The notes below the pieces were generated by a model. The model did no database searches. It worked only from the letters and a program-made list of their open reading frames with translations, and had not been told where the DNA came from. Shown here piece after piece: positions 1-8,667 of a stretch of DNA of 64,000 nucleotides. The translations under genes and the position numbers were made by a program. The stretch comes from Winogradskyella sp. MH6 (GTDB lineage Bacteria > Bacteroidota > Bacteroidia > Flavobacteriales > Flavobacteriaceae), in contig NZ_CP094494.1 of assembly GCF_022810765.1 (NCBI RefSeq), positions 496,001-560,000 of the forward strand, read 5' to 3'. Numbering within the stretch: the first letter of the stretch is position 1; every line of letters begins with the position of its first letter.

Positions 1-544
1 TTGCTTTTACATTTTTAGAAAACCTGTTCACCCAAAACATCCAAAGTAAAAACACTGTACTATAAATCAACATTGGGAAAATAACATTGTGCAATACCTC
101 ACGTCTCCATGGGTAATGGTAAAGTCCTGCTGATAAAATAACTATTCGAATAAGATTAAAGGCATATATGATTATACTACCAGCAAAACAATAAAATAAT
201 GTTGTTTTAAACTTTCCTGCAAAAGCAACAATAAATGATAGAAACAAAATGATAATGCTCACAGCATTACAACCTTCTATAACTCTGGCAACAAATTTTC
301 CATTAATAATAATTTTCATCGAAGCCTCATCTGGATGTGGCAAAATCTTAGCTTCATAGCCAATAGTATTAAGTAAGGAATTGGTCTGTCTAGCAACCAA
401 ATTGGTCATATAATCTGGATAGTATTTAGAACCATCTGATAATTTTAAATACACATTATAACCAATGGTTAATACACCATAAACCAATAAAAAGGTGATA
501 ATAAATCTTATAACGAGTTTATATTTTGTTAAGAGCTCTCTCAA
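1..544 (-). CDS. xrtF: exosortase family protein XrtF (3' end outside window)
   Basis: Integral membrane transpeptidase of the exosortase superfamily, F type, which is thought to process C-terminally sorted surface proteins in Flavobacteria. The translation shows 181 codons that run off the left edge in frame, so the C-terminus is missing. The family's catalytic triad is visible: Cys92 in VIEGCNAVS, Arg133 in FNLIRI and His152 in VLHNVIF, set among several hydrophobic helices (about 10-28, 95-110, 115-140, 155-172). There is no in-frame ATG before the upstream stop codon, so I use the TTG at 542-544, giving MRELLTKYK. It is divergent from the GAF-domain gene. The family call is from recognised motifs; the sorting role is family knowledge. 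Confidence 0.85.
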   Translation of the reverse strand, partial: MRELLTKYKLVIRFIITFLLVYGVLTIGYNVYLKLSDGSKYYPDYMTNLVARQTNSLLNTIGYEAKILPHPDEASMKIIINGKFVARVIEGCNAVSIIILFLSFIVAFAGKFKTTLFYCFAGSIIIYAFNLIRIVILSAGLYHYPWRREVLHNVIFPMLIYSTVFLLWMFWVNRFSKNVKA

Positions 545-637
545 ATAAAATTTGTTATTAGTACGCTGTTAAATTTATGAAAACCCTAATTTAAAAGTTC
601 ACGCTTTTGGATATTTTTGCCAAAAACACTTGCAATT

Positions 638-1093
638 ATGACTTTTGAAACCCTAAAACCTAAAATAAAATCAATAGTATCAAACACAAACTTTAATATA
701 GACGAGCGTCTTTTAAAAATTTGTGAGTTTCTTGAAGCTAATATAGACTATTACAATTGGGTTGGTTTCTATTTTAAAAATGGTGATAAAAACGAATTAA
801 AACTAGGGCCTTATGTTGGTGAACCAACAGACCACACTATTATTCCATTCGGAAAAGGGATTTGCGGACAAGTTGCCGTGAGTAACAAAAACTTTGTAGT
901 GCCAGATGTCTCTGCACAAGATAATTACATAGCATGTAGCATTACGGTAAAAGCTGAGATTGTAATCCCAATTTTTGTAAACGGTGAAAATATCGGACAA
1001 ATAGATATAGATTCTAATACTCCAGATCCATTTTCTGAAGCTGATGAACGCTTTTTAGAATTTGTTTGTGAGGAAGTTGCAAAAATTATTTAG
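638..1093 (+). CDS. GAF domain protein, free methionine-(R)-sulfoxide reductase type
   Basis: Single GAF domain of 151 residues, the size of the fRMsr family (E. coli YebR/MsrC), which reduces free methionine-R-sulfoxide in the cytosol using cysteine chemistry. Visible hallmarks are FGKGICGQVA with Cys76, DNYIAC with Cys100, and the closing EIVIPIFVNG and IGQIDIDS strands. I chose the ATG at 638 because a longer frame would start at a TTG at 617 and add seven residues unlike the family. The third cysteine seen in some members is not in the expected place, which is common in the family. The gene's last 8 bases overlap the end of a small interrupted ORF on the other strand. Assignment to enzyme rather than regulatory GAF rests on the two cysteines. 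Confidence 0.8.
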   Translation: MTFETLKPKIKSIVSNTNFNIDERLLKICEFLEANIDYYNWVGFYFKNGDKNELKLGPYVGEPTDHTIIPFGKGICGQVAVSNKNFVVPDVSAQDNYIACSITVKAEIVIPIFVNGENIGQIDIDSNTPDPFSEADERFLEFVCEEVAKII

Positions 1094-1325
1094 TAAAGTA
1101 ATTGATGATGTAAACCAATATTTTGGTAAGTATATATACCATTAGAAATATAATGGTTAAATATATTATTAGTTCTAACCAAAAAACAAAATTGGTTAAA
1201 TCTCAAGCCCAGTTTACAGTTTTATTTATCCCTATTACCTCTTCAGAGAAGTAGAAATAACTAAATAATATCAGGATTAAGGTTATAAATACAGAAAAAT
1301 AGTATTTCCAAAACTGTTGCTTCAT
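1086..1325 (-). pseudogene. small membrane protein ORF interrupted by in-frame TGA
   Basis: From an ATG at 1323-1325 the frame reads 40 residues (hydrophobic helix at about 10-27), meets TGA at 1203-1205, then continues open for 38 more codons with a second long hydrophobic stretch to TAA at 1086-1088. The sequence across the stop reads NKTVNWA-stop-DLTNFVF, and a TGG-to-TGA change would give an intact 79-residue two-helix membrane protein. The start lies 7 nt after the stop of the ABC permease, so it could be the second gene of that operon. No function recognised. It may be a decayed gene, a genuine 40-residue peptide, or a sequencing error. Confidence 0.4.
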
Positions 1326-1332
1326 AAAACTA

Positions 1333-2586
1333 TTACATTCCAGTTCTAATAGCCTCAACAGGATCTAAACGGGATGCTGAAAACGCAGGTATCACTCCAG
1401 AAATCAAACCAATAAGTGTAGAAAGTGCAAAACCTAAGAACATGTTTCCGAAGGAAAGTACAAACTCAAAACTATCTCCTACTACACCATTCATTATTAA
1501 AGCTGTTATATAAACAAGAAACAATCCTATTAAGCCACCAACAACTGCTAAGATTACAGCTTCAAATAAAAATTGAAATAAAATAAAACGGTTCTTAGCT
1601 CCTAAAGATTTCTGAATTCCGATAAGATTAGTACGTTCTTTTACACTCACAAACATAATATTGGCAATACCAAAGCCACCAACTAATAGTGAGAATCCAC
1701 TTATAACCCAACCTACAAGATTAAGTGTACCTATAATCGCATCAACGAAAGACACTAAACCTGATAATTTATTGACAAAGAAGTCGTCATCCTCATCAGC
1801 TTTAAGCCCTCTGTAAGCTCTGAATTTTTGTTTTAAAACACTTTCAAAAGCACCAATATCAACACCAGCTTTTGGTTTAATAACTATGGCACCAGGCAAA
1901 CCATCTACTCCTCCGTTTCTAAATTGTCTCACAAAATTTGCTGGAACATAGGCCTTTCCATCAGGAGAGTCTCCTAAACCCGATCCATATTTTTTTAATA
2001 CACCAATGACAGTTAATTTTCTACCATAAACACGCACAACTTTACCTATCGGATTAGACTGATCAAATAAATTTTCAGCCAATTCATAACCTATAACAAT
2101 CACTGATGCACCAGTATCAGATTCTAATTCTGAATAAAATCTACCTTTATCAATTTTTAAATCTTCTATTGCATAAATACCATGAGATATTGGTGTTACT
2201 TCCACATTTGTGATGGTCTCCGCTTGATATCTTATAGTTTCAGCGCCACCAAAAATTACATATGCAGACTCTTCAATATCTGGCACATTACGTCTTATAT
2301 ATTCAAAATCATCGTAATCTGTTTGAGGAAAATTATCACGTTTCCATCTTGGCACATCTGTAGGACCAAATGAAAATTTGGTAAGATAAATAGTGTTTTT
2401 GTCTAATCCTGATAGGTTTTCTTTAATATTTCTATCTAAAGAATCTACAGCCGCCAAAACTGCAATAATTGAAAAGATACCAACCGTAACCCCTAAAAGT
2501 GATAAAAAGGTACGTAACTTATTATTCCTAAGGGCATTTAACGCAAACGAAAAGCTCTCTTTGAATACTCTTAAATAGACAAGCAT
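1333..2586 (-). CDS. ABC transporter permease, MacB/FtsX type
   Basis: 417-residue inner-membrane permease with the MacB layout: an N-terminal helix after NNKLRTFLSLLGVTVGIF (about residues 22-46), a periplasmic MacB core domain (about 47-265), then three C-terminal helices (about 283-312, 333-366, 380-405) and the typical ending SRLDPVEAIRTG. Members work as homodimers with a separate ATPase and use mechanotransmission to drive efflux or lipoprotein and peptide release. No ATPase is adjacent in this window, so the partner and substrate are unknown. It is divergent from purH across a 143-nt spacer, and an imperfect -7 element (TATCTTTA on the minus strand, about 2609-2616) precedes it. Confidence 0.85.
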   Translation of the reverse strand: MLVYLRVFKESFSFALNALRNNKLRTFLSLLGVTVGIFSIIAVLAAVDSLDRNIKENLSGLDKNTIYLTKFSFGPTDVPRWKRDNFPQTDYDDFEYIRRNVPDIEESAYVIFGGAETIRYQAETITNVEVTPISHGIYAIEDLKIDKGRFYSELESDTGASVIVIGYELAENLFDQSNPIGKVVRVYGRKLTVIGVLKKYGSGLGDSPDGKAYVPANFVRQFRNGGVDGLPGAIVIKPKAGVDIGAFESVLKQKFRAYRGLKADEDDDFFVNKLSGLVSFVDAIIGTLNLVGWVISGFSLLVGGFGIANIMFVSVKERTNLIGIQKSLGAKNRFILFQFLFEAVILAVVGGLIGLFLVYITALIMNGVVGDSFEFVLSFGNMFLGFALSTLIGLISGVIPAFSASRLDPVEAIRTGM

Positions 2587-2695
2587 GTGTTGGTTGTTTT
2601 AAAACAATTTAAAGATAGGACGTTTTCAACAATTTATTGTTACAAAAAACTTAAAGAAACTGAGATAACCCCTAAGATTATACTATTGTTTATTT

Positions 2696-2703
2696 TATTT
2701 TTG
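2696..2703 (+). promoter_or_regulatory. -7 promoter element before purH
   Basis: TATTTTTG matches the Bacteroidota consensus TAnnTTTG, 26 nt upstream of the purH ATG. No convincing -33 TTTG lies at the expected distance. Confidence 0.45.
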
Positions 2704-2729
2704 CAGCATCAAAATCGCAACACAACATT

Positions 2730-4259
2730 ATGAGCAACAAAACCATCTCCTCAGCACTAATTTCGGTATTTAGTAAAGACGGATTAGAACCAATCGTAAA
2801 AAAATTAAACGACCTTAACGTTACTATTTATTCAACTGGTGGAACAGAAAAATTTATTAAAGACTTAGGCATTAATGTCGTTCCTGTAGAAGATGTTACA
2901 TCTTACCCTTCAATCCTAGGTGGAAGAGTTAAAACTTTACATCCAAAAGTTTTTGGTGGTATTTTAAACCGTCAAAATCACGAAGGTGACGTAGCAGAGC
3001 TTGCTGAGTTTGAAATTCCGCAAATAGACTTGGTAATTGTTGACTTATATCCTTTTGAAAAAACGGTGGCTTCTGGTGCCAGCAATCAAGATATTATTGA
3101 AAAAATTGACATTGGAGGTATTTCACTCATTAGAGCTGCCGCTAAAAACTATGCAGATGTTACATGTGTATCTTCTGTAGATGATTATGCTGAATTTTTA
3201 GAATTACTTGAATCTAAAAAAGGTGAAACTTCTGAAGAAGATCGTAAGCGTTTTGCTACAAAGGCATTTAATGTATCTTCTCATTATGATTCTGCTATTT
3301 TTAACTATTTCAATAAGAATGAAGAAGAAACAGTTTTAAAGATTAGTGAGACAAAAGGAAAAGTATTGCGTTATGGCGAAAACCCTCACCAAAAAGGCTT
3401 TTTCTTTGGTGATTTTGATGCAATGTTCACAAAACTTCACGGTAAAGAATTAAGCTACAACAACCTTTTAGACGTTGATGCTGCTGTAAATCTTATTTTA
3501 GAATTTAAAGGTGAAGACCCTACTTTTGCTATTTTAAAACACAATAATGCATGTGGTTTTGCACAAAGAGATACTATTCATCAAGCCTATGTAGATGCTT
3601 TAGCTGGTGATCCTGTTTCTGCTTTTGGTGGTATTTTAATCTCAAATACAGAGATTGATAAAGCAACTGCAGAAGAAATTCACAAGTTATTCTGTGAGGT
3701 TGTTATTGCACCTTCATTTAGTAACGAAGCTTTAGAGATTTTAAAAGGAAAGAAAAACAGAATTCTTTTAATCTTAAATGATGTTGAACTATCTGAAAAA
3801 ACTGTTAGAACCTGCTTGAATGGCGTTTTAGTTCAAGACAAAGACAACAAAACTGACAGTTTAGAAGATCTAAATACTGCAACAACAAAAGCACCAACAG
3901 ATGCTGAAAAAGAAGATTTAATTTTTGCTTCAAAACTATGTAAGCACACAAAATCTAACACCATAGTTCTTGCAAAAAACAAGCAACTTTTAGCAAGCGG
4001 AACAGGACAAACAAGCCGTGTAGATGCACTAAACCAAGCTATTCACAAAGCAAAATCTTTTAATTTTGATTTAGAAGGAGCTGTTATGGCAAGCGATGCA
4101 TTTTTCCCTTTTCCTGATTGTGTAGAGATTGCAGATAATGCTGGTATCACTGCTGTGATTCAACCTGGTGGCTCTATTAAAGACGAATTAAGTATCAATT
4201 ATTGTAATGAAAATAATGTTGCTATGGTCTTTACAGGAACACGTCATTTTAAGCACTAA
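2730..4259 (+). CDS. purH: bifunctional AICAR formyltransferase/IMP cyclohydrolase
   Basis: Catalyses the last two steps of purine synthesis: formylation of AICAR with 10-formyl-THF, then ring closure to IMP. The 509-residue length is normal for the family. The N-terminal MGS-like IMP cyclohydrolase domain shows STGGTEKFIKDLG and GGRVKTLHPKVFGGIL. The transformylase domain carries the catalytic AILKHNNACGF at about residues 266-275, VSAFGGI and the C-terminal FTGTRHF. The gene has its own promoter and is followed by mreB 113 nt downstream on the same strand. I see nothing that ties its function to cell shape. Confidence 0.97.
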   Translation: MSNKTISSALISVFSKDGLEPIVKKLNDLNVTIYSTGGTEKFIKDLGINVVPVEDVTSYPSILGGRVKTLHPKVFGGILNRQNHEGDVAELAEFEIPQIDLVIVDLYPFEKTVASGASNQDIIEKIDIGGISLIRAAAKNYADVTCVSSVDDYAEFLELLESKKGETSEEDRKRFATKAFNVSSHYDSAIFNYFNKNEEETVLKISETKGKVLRYGENPHQKGFFFGDFDAMFTKLHGKELSYNNLLDVDAAVNLILEFKGEDPTFAILKHNNACGFAQRDTIHQAYVDALAGDPVSAFGGILISNTEIDKATAEEIHKLFCEVVIAPSFSNEALEILKGKKNRILLILNDVELSEKTVRTCLNGVLVQDKDNKTDSLEDLNTATTKAPTDAEKEDLIFASKLCKHTKSNTIVLAKNKQLLASGTGQTSRVDALNQAIHKAKSFNFDLEGAVMASDAFFPFPDCVEIADNAGITAVIQPGGSIKDELSINYCNENNVAMVFTGTRHFKH

Positions 4260-4372
4260 AAAATATATTGAGTTAAAACATCTATAAAGGCAGAAATAAC
4301 GTATAATTTATTACATTTACGCTTAGTCATAAACTTATGACAAGAATAACCCAAATAATATTATAAACGCGC

Positions 4373-5401
4373 ATGGGATTTTTTGATTTCCTAACGGAAG
4401 AAATAGCCATAGATTTAGGAACCGCAAACACACTAATTATACACAACGATAAAGTTGTTGTAGATAACCCTTCTATAGTAGCAAGAGACCGTATTAGTAA
4501 TAAAATAATTGCTGTTGGTAAAGAAGCCAACATGATGCAAGGTAAAACGCACGAGAACATTAAAACGATTAGACCTCTAAAAGATGGTGTAATTGCAGAT
4601 TTTGATGCCTCTGAACAAATGATAAGTATGTTTATAAAAAACATACCTGCACTAAAGAAAAAGTTTTTTAATCCTGCATTACGAATGGTTGTTTGTATTC
4701 CTTCTGGTATTACTGAAGTTGAAATGCGAGCGGTAAAAGAATCTTGTGAGCGTGTTAATGGTAAAGAGGTTTACCTTATCCATGAGCCAATGGCTGCAGC
4801 TATTGGTATTGGCGTAGATATTATGCAACCAAAAGGTAATATGATTGTAGATATAGGTGGTGGTACTACTGAAATTGCAGTTATAGCACTTGGAGGTATT
4901 GTTTGTGACAAATCTGTTAAAGTTGCTGGTGATGTATTTACCAACGATATTATCTATTACATGCGTACACAACATAACTTGTACGTTGGAGATAGAACTG
5001 CCGAAAAGATAAAAATTCAAATTGGAGCTGCAACGGAAGATCTTGAATTACCACCTGAAGATATGAGCGTTCAAGGACGTGATTTATTAACCGGTAAGCC
5101 TAAACAGGTTCAGATTTCATATAGAGAGATTGCTAAAGCATTAGATAAATCTATCTTAAGAATTGAAGATTCTGTAATGGAAACCTTATCTCAAACTCCA
5201 CCTGAATTAGCCGCAGACATATACAACACAGGTATTTATCTTGCAGGTGGTGGATCTATGTTAAGAGGCTTAGACAAACGTTTGTCTCAAAAAACAGATT
5301 TACCAGTTTATATCGCAGAAGACCCATTAAGAGCCGTAGTAAGAGGTACAGGAATTGTACTTAAAAACTTACCAAAATTCAAAAGCGTATTGATAAAATA
5401 A
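4373..5401 (+). CDS. mreB: rod shape-determining protein MreB
   Basis: Bacterial actin that polymerises under the membrane and positions the elongation machinery for lateral peptidoglycan synthesis. The 342 residues show the actin-fold nucleotide motifs: phosphate-1 DLGTANT at 14-20, phosphate-2 DIGGGTTEIAV at about 161, and the adenosine motif LAGGGSMLRGLD near 287. The N-terminal MGFFDFLTEE is the usual membrane-binding amphipathic start. It is the first gene of mreBCD-mrdA-rodA; the next start is 11 nt away. A near-consensus -7 (TACATTTA, about 4313-4320) lies in the spacer after purH, so the operon may have its own weak promoter. Confidence 0.97.
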   Translation: MGFFDFLTEEIAIDLGTANTLIIHNDKVVVDNPSIVARDRISNKIIAVGKEANMMQGKTHENIKTIRPLKDGVIADFDASEQMISMFIKNIPALKKKFFNPALRMVVCIPSGITEVEMRAVKESCERVNGKEVYLIHEPMAAAIGIGVDIMQPKGNMIVDIGGGTTEIAVIALGGIVCDKSVKVAGDVFTNDIIYYMRTQHNLYVGDRTAEKIKIQIGAATEDLELPPEDMSVQGRDLLTGKPKQVQISYREIAKALDKSILRIEDSVMETLSQTPPELAADIYNTGIYLAGGGSMLRGLDKRLSQKTDLPVYIAEDPLRAVVRGTGIVLKNLPKFKSVLIK

Positions 5402-5412
5402 AAGGAAAATAA

Positions 5413-6234
5413 ATGCAACAAATCATAAATTTTGTTATTAGAAACAAAACCTTTCTGTTGTTTTTTTTCCTTTTTAGTGTTGGTTTAGCGCTCACTATCC
5501 AATCACATTCCTATCACAGAAGTAAGTTTATAAACTCTGCAAATGCATTATCTGGAGGTGTTTATGGTACTGTAAACTCAATTGATAAGTATTTTGATTT
5601 AGAGCAAGAAAACAAAATACTTGCTGAAGAGAACAAACGCTTAAAGGAGCAGCTTTTCAATTCTATCGACTCAGAAAACAATGTAGTTATAGATACTACA
5701 ATCTCTAGAGAAAACTACAGAATAACAACTGCAGATGTCTATAAAAACAGTTATTCTTCAACCAATAATTTTCTTACCATCAACAAAGGTAAGAACGATA
5801 GCGTAAAACAAGATTTTGGAGTCATAACATCAAAAGGCATTATTGGTATTATTGATAACACCTCAAAAAATTACGCTACTGTACTTTCCATTTTAAGTAA
5901 AAAAAGTAGAATTAATGCCAAATTGAAAAACTCAAACCATATAGGTTCTTTAACTTGGAACGTTAAATCACCTGAATTTGTTCAGCTAATCGATGTATCT
6001 AAGTTTGCGCCTGTAAAAGTTGGAGATACTATTGTTACTGGTGGTCAATCCTCAATTTTCCCAAAAGGAATTAACATAGGAAGCATTGAAAGTTTTGAAA
6101 CCGACATTAGCGGAGATACGTATACGATTCAGGTAAAATTGTTTAACGATATGACCAATATCGGAACCATTTACATCCTCGAAAACCAAGACAGGGACGA
6201 AATTTTGAATTTACAAAGTAGCAGCAATGAATAA
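5413..6234 (+). CDS. mreC: rod shape-determining protein MreC
   Basis: Bitopic periplasmic scaffold of the elongasome that activates PBP2 and RodA. The 273 residues contain a short cytoplasmic start, one transmembrane helix (about 12-30), a coiled coil with EENKRLKEQL near residue 70, and the double beta-barrel MreC core (about 110-260) with GIIGIIDN and VKVGDTIVTGGQSSIFPKG. A strong AAAGGAAA ribosome site lies just before the ATG. It overlaps mreD by 8 nt, which indicates translational coupling. Confidence 0.93.
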   Translation: MQQIINFVIRNKTFLLFFFLFSVGLALTIQSHSYHRSKFINSANALSGGVYGTVNSIDKYFDLEQENKILAEENKRLKEQLFNSIDSENNVVIDTTISRENYRITTADVYKNSYSSTNNFLTINKGKNDSVKQDFGVITSKGIIGIIDNTSKNYATVLSILSKKSRINAKLKNSNHIGSLTWNVKSPEFVQLIDVSKFAPVKVGDTIVTGGQSSIFPKGINIGSIESFETDISGDTYTIQVKLFNDMTNIGTIYILENQDRDEILNLQSSSNE

Positions 6235-6733
6235 TGTTTTTGGTATAAATAGTATTCGTTTTATAATATTGTTTCTGGTACAGGTTGTTATTTGCAGCCA
6301 TATAAATTTCATGGGTTACATTAACCCATATATCTACATCATTTTCATCTTTCTATTTCCTATTAGAGAAAATCGACTTATTTTATTAATAACAAGTTTT
6401 TTATTAGGCATGTTAGTTGATATGTTTTTGGATTCTGGTGGTGTACATGCAGCCGCCTCTGTTGTATTAGCTTATGCCAGACCAGTATTCTTAAAAACTT
6501 CTTTTGGTATGCTCTACGAGCATCAAAGCATAAAATTTAGCAATACAGAGTTAGGTAGTTTAATTACATACATTACTCTCGGTACTTTTACTCACCACCT
6601 CATTCTATTTTCGTTAGAAGTTTTTAACATTTCTGGCATACTTTTAATCTTGAAAAAAACGTTATTCTCCAGTATTTTTACTATAATACTTTGTATCCTA
6701 ATCATAGTCCTATTTAGTCGAAATAAAAAATGA
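6227..6733 (+). CDS. mreD: rod shape-determining protein MreD
   Basis: Polytopic inner-membrane component of the elongasome, 168 residues, made almost entirely of hydrophobic helices (five or six predicted by eye), with the family's MLVDMFLDSGGVHAAASV segment near residue 63. Sequence conservation in MreD is low, so the call depends heavily on its place between mreC (8-nt overlap) and mrdA (4-nt ATGA overlap). Confidence 0.88.
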   Translation: MNNVFGINSIRFIILFLVQVVICSHINFMGYINPYIYIIFIFLFPIRENRLILLITSFLLGMLVDMFLDSGGVHAAASVVLAYARPVFLKTSFGMLYEHQSIKFSNTELGSLITYITLGTFTHHLILFSLEVFNISGILLILKKTLFSSIFTIILCILIIVLFSRNKK

Positions 6734-8664
6734 GAAAACTTTTACTCTTAACCACTGTTATACTTGTTGGCCTTGTTTTTATAGCACGTCTGTTCTATCT
6801 ACAAGTCTATGGAGGTTATGAGTATGACATCTTTGAAGATACAGCAATAAAGAAAGAGTACACTTATCCTAAGCGTGGTTATGTCTATGACAGAAACGGA
6901 AAATTACTCGTGGCCAACCAACCATCATATGATGTTATGGTCATTCCCAGAGAAGTAGAACCATTAGATTCTTTAGAACTGATTGAGTTTTGCAATCTTC
7001 TGAAGATTACAAAAGAAGACTATGACAAAAAATTAGAGCGCGCCAAGAACTACTCTCCACGATTACCATCACCTTTTGTTCCACAGTTATCAAAATCTGA
7101 TTATGCTGTACTTCAGGAAAAAATGCGAAAGTATACAGGTTTCTATATTCAGAAGCGTTCATTAAGATCATACCAAACCACAATTGGAGCAAATGTATTA
7201 GGCGATATAGGCGAAGTTAATCGAAGTATTATTGAAAAACAGCCCTATTACAAGTTGGGAGATTTAATCGGTAAACAAGGTGTTGAGCAATCCTATGAAG
7301 ACATCCTTAGAGGAACAAAAGGCATAAAATTTATTCAAAAAGATAGATTTAATAAAAATATTGGTCCTTTTAAGGAAGGAACTCTAGACACATTACCTGT
7401 TCCTGGCAAAGATATCACCATTACTATAGATTCAGAATTGCAAGCTTATGGAGAGCTTTTAATGAAACATAAACGAGGAGGTATAGTCGCTATAGAACCT
7501 AGTAGCGGTGAGATATTAGCTATGGTTACAGGTCCAAGTTACAACCCAAATATTCTCGTTGGAAGAAACCGCTCTGAGAATTACAATAAATTGCACTACG
7601 ATACTATTGCAAAACCATTATATGATAGAGGATTGCTAGCACAATATCCTCCTGGCTCACCTTTTAAGGTTATAAATGCACTAATAGGCTTACAAGAAGG
7701 TGTTGTAGATGAACACGACACTTTTAGCTGCAAAATGGGTTATTATTATGGCAGCAGACGTTTAACCGGTTGCCACCACCACAGAAGCCCTGTTGATATG
7801 AACATGGGAATAGCACAGTCGTGTAATGCTTATTTTGTAAATGTCTACAGACGTATTGTTGACAAATATGATGATGCTGGAGATGGCATGAACGTTTGGG
7901 CTAAGCATGCTAAAAGTTTTGGCTTAGGTGACTTTTTAAATAACGATTTATCTGTTGGTCGTCCTGGCCGAATACCAGATGGAAATTATTATGATAGAGC
8001 ATACGGAGATAATCGTTGGGGCTCAACCTATATTGTTTCTAATGCGATTGGCCAAGGCGAAGTTGAAGCCACTCCAATTCAATTAGCCAATATGGCTGCT
8101 GCCATCGGAAATCGCGGCTATTACTACACACCACATATTATAAAAACTATTGAAGGCGATACCATTCCTTCAAATTTCACCACACCAAAATATACAACGA
8201 TAGACAGAAAACATTTTGAACCTATAATAGAAGGTATGTTTGATGTATATAACGATGGTACCGCAAAAGCTCTAAGAGTTGAGGGTATCGAAATTTGTGG
8301 AAAAACAGGTACAGCCGAAAATTTTGCTATAATTGATGGTAAAAAAACACAATTAACCGATCATTCTATTTTTGTGGCTTTTGCACCAAAAGATAATCCT
8401 AAAATAGCTATAGCTGTTTTTGTTGAAAACGGATATTGGGGAAGTCGCTTTGCTGGTCGAATGGCAAGTTTAATGATTGAAAAATACATTAAAGGTCATA
8501 TTACCAGAACAGACTTAGAGAATTGGATTCTAACGCATAGCCTTGAAGATGAATATGCAAAACCTTTGTCTGGAGAACCTTTTAAGATCAATAAAGAAAC
8601 AACACTTCAAGTTATAGATAATTACGCTATAAAACCGGAGGGACAAGAGACCTTAAAACAATAG
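6730..8664 (+). CDS. mrdA: penicillin-binding protein 2 (transpeptidase of elongation)
   Basis: Class B PBP that crosslinks peptidoglycan during lateral growth with RodA. The 644 residues comprise an N-terminal transmembrane helix (4-22), the PBP dimerisation/pedestal domain, and a transpeptidase domain with all three active-site motifs: SPFK (Ser310, Lys313), SCN (364-366) and KTG (525-527). It starts on ATGA overlapping mreD, and rodA begins 3 nt after it ends, matching the conserved mrdA-rodA pair. The segment PPGSPFKVINALIGLQEG is typical of PBP2. Confidence 0.95.
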   Translation: MRKLLLLTTVILVGLVFIARLFYLQVYGGYEYDIFEDTAIKKEYTYPKRGYVYDRNGKLLVANQPSYDVMVIPREVEPLDSLELIEFCNLLKITKEDYDKKLERAKNYSPRLPSPFVPQLSKSDYAVLQEKMRKYTGFYIQKRSLRSYQTTIGANVLGDIGEVNRSIIEKQPYYKLGDLIGKQGVEQSYEDILRGTKGIKFIQKDRFNKNIGPFKEGTLDTLPVPGKDITITIDSELQAYGELLMKHKRGGIVAIEPSSGEILAMVTGPSYNPNILVGRNRSENYNKLHYDTIAKPLYDRGLLAQYPPGSPFKVINALIGLQEGVVDEHDTFSCKMGYYYGSRRLTGCHHHRSPVDMNMGIAQSCNAYFVNVYRRIVDKYDDAGDGMNVWAKHAKSFGLGDFLNNDLSVGRPGRIPDGNYYDRAYGDNRWGSTYIVSNAIGQGEVEATPIQLANMAAAIGNRGYYYTPHIIKTIEGDTIPSNFTTPKYTTIDRKHFEPIIEGMFDVYNDGTAKALRVEGIEICGKTGTAENFAIIDGKKTQLTDHSIFVAFAPKDNPKIAIAVFVENGYWGSRFAGRMASLMIEKYIKGHITRTDLENWILTHSLEDEYAKPLSGEPFKINKETTLQVIDNYAIKPEGQETLKQ

Positions 8665-8667
8665 TTA

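Noticed and set aside
617..637. Seven-residue extension of the GAF protein from a TTG
   Set aside because: The following ATG at 638 gives the family's usual start; the extension is not typical.
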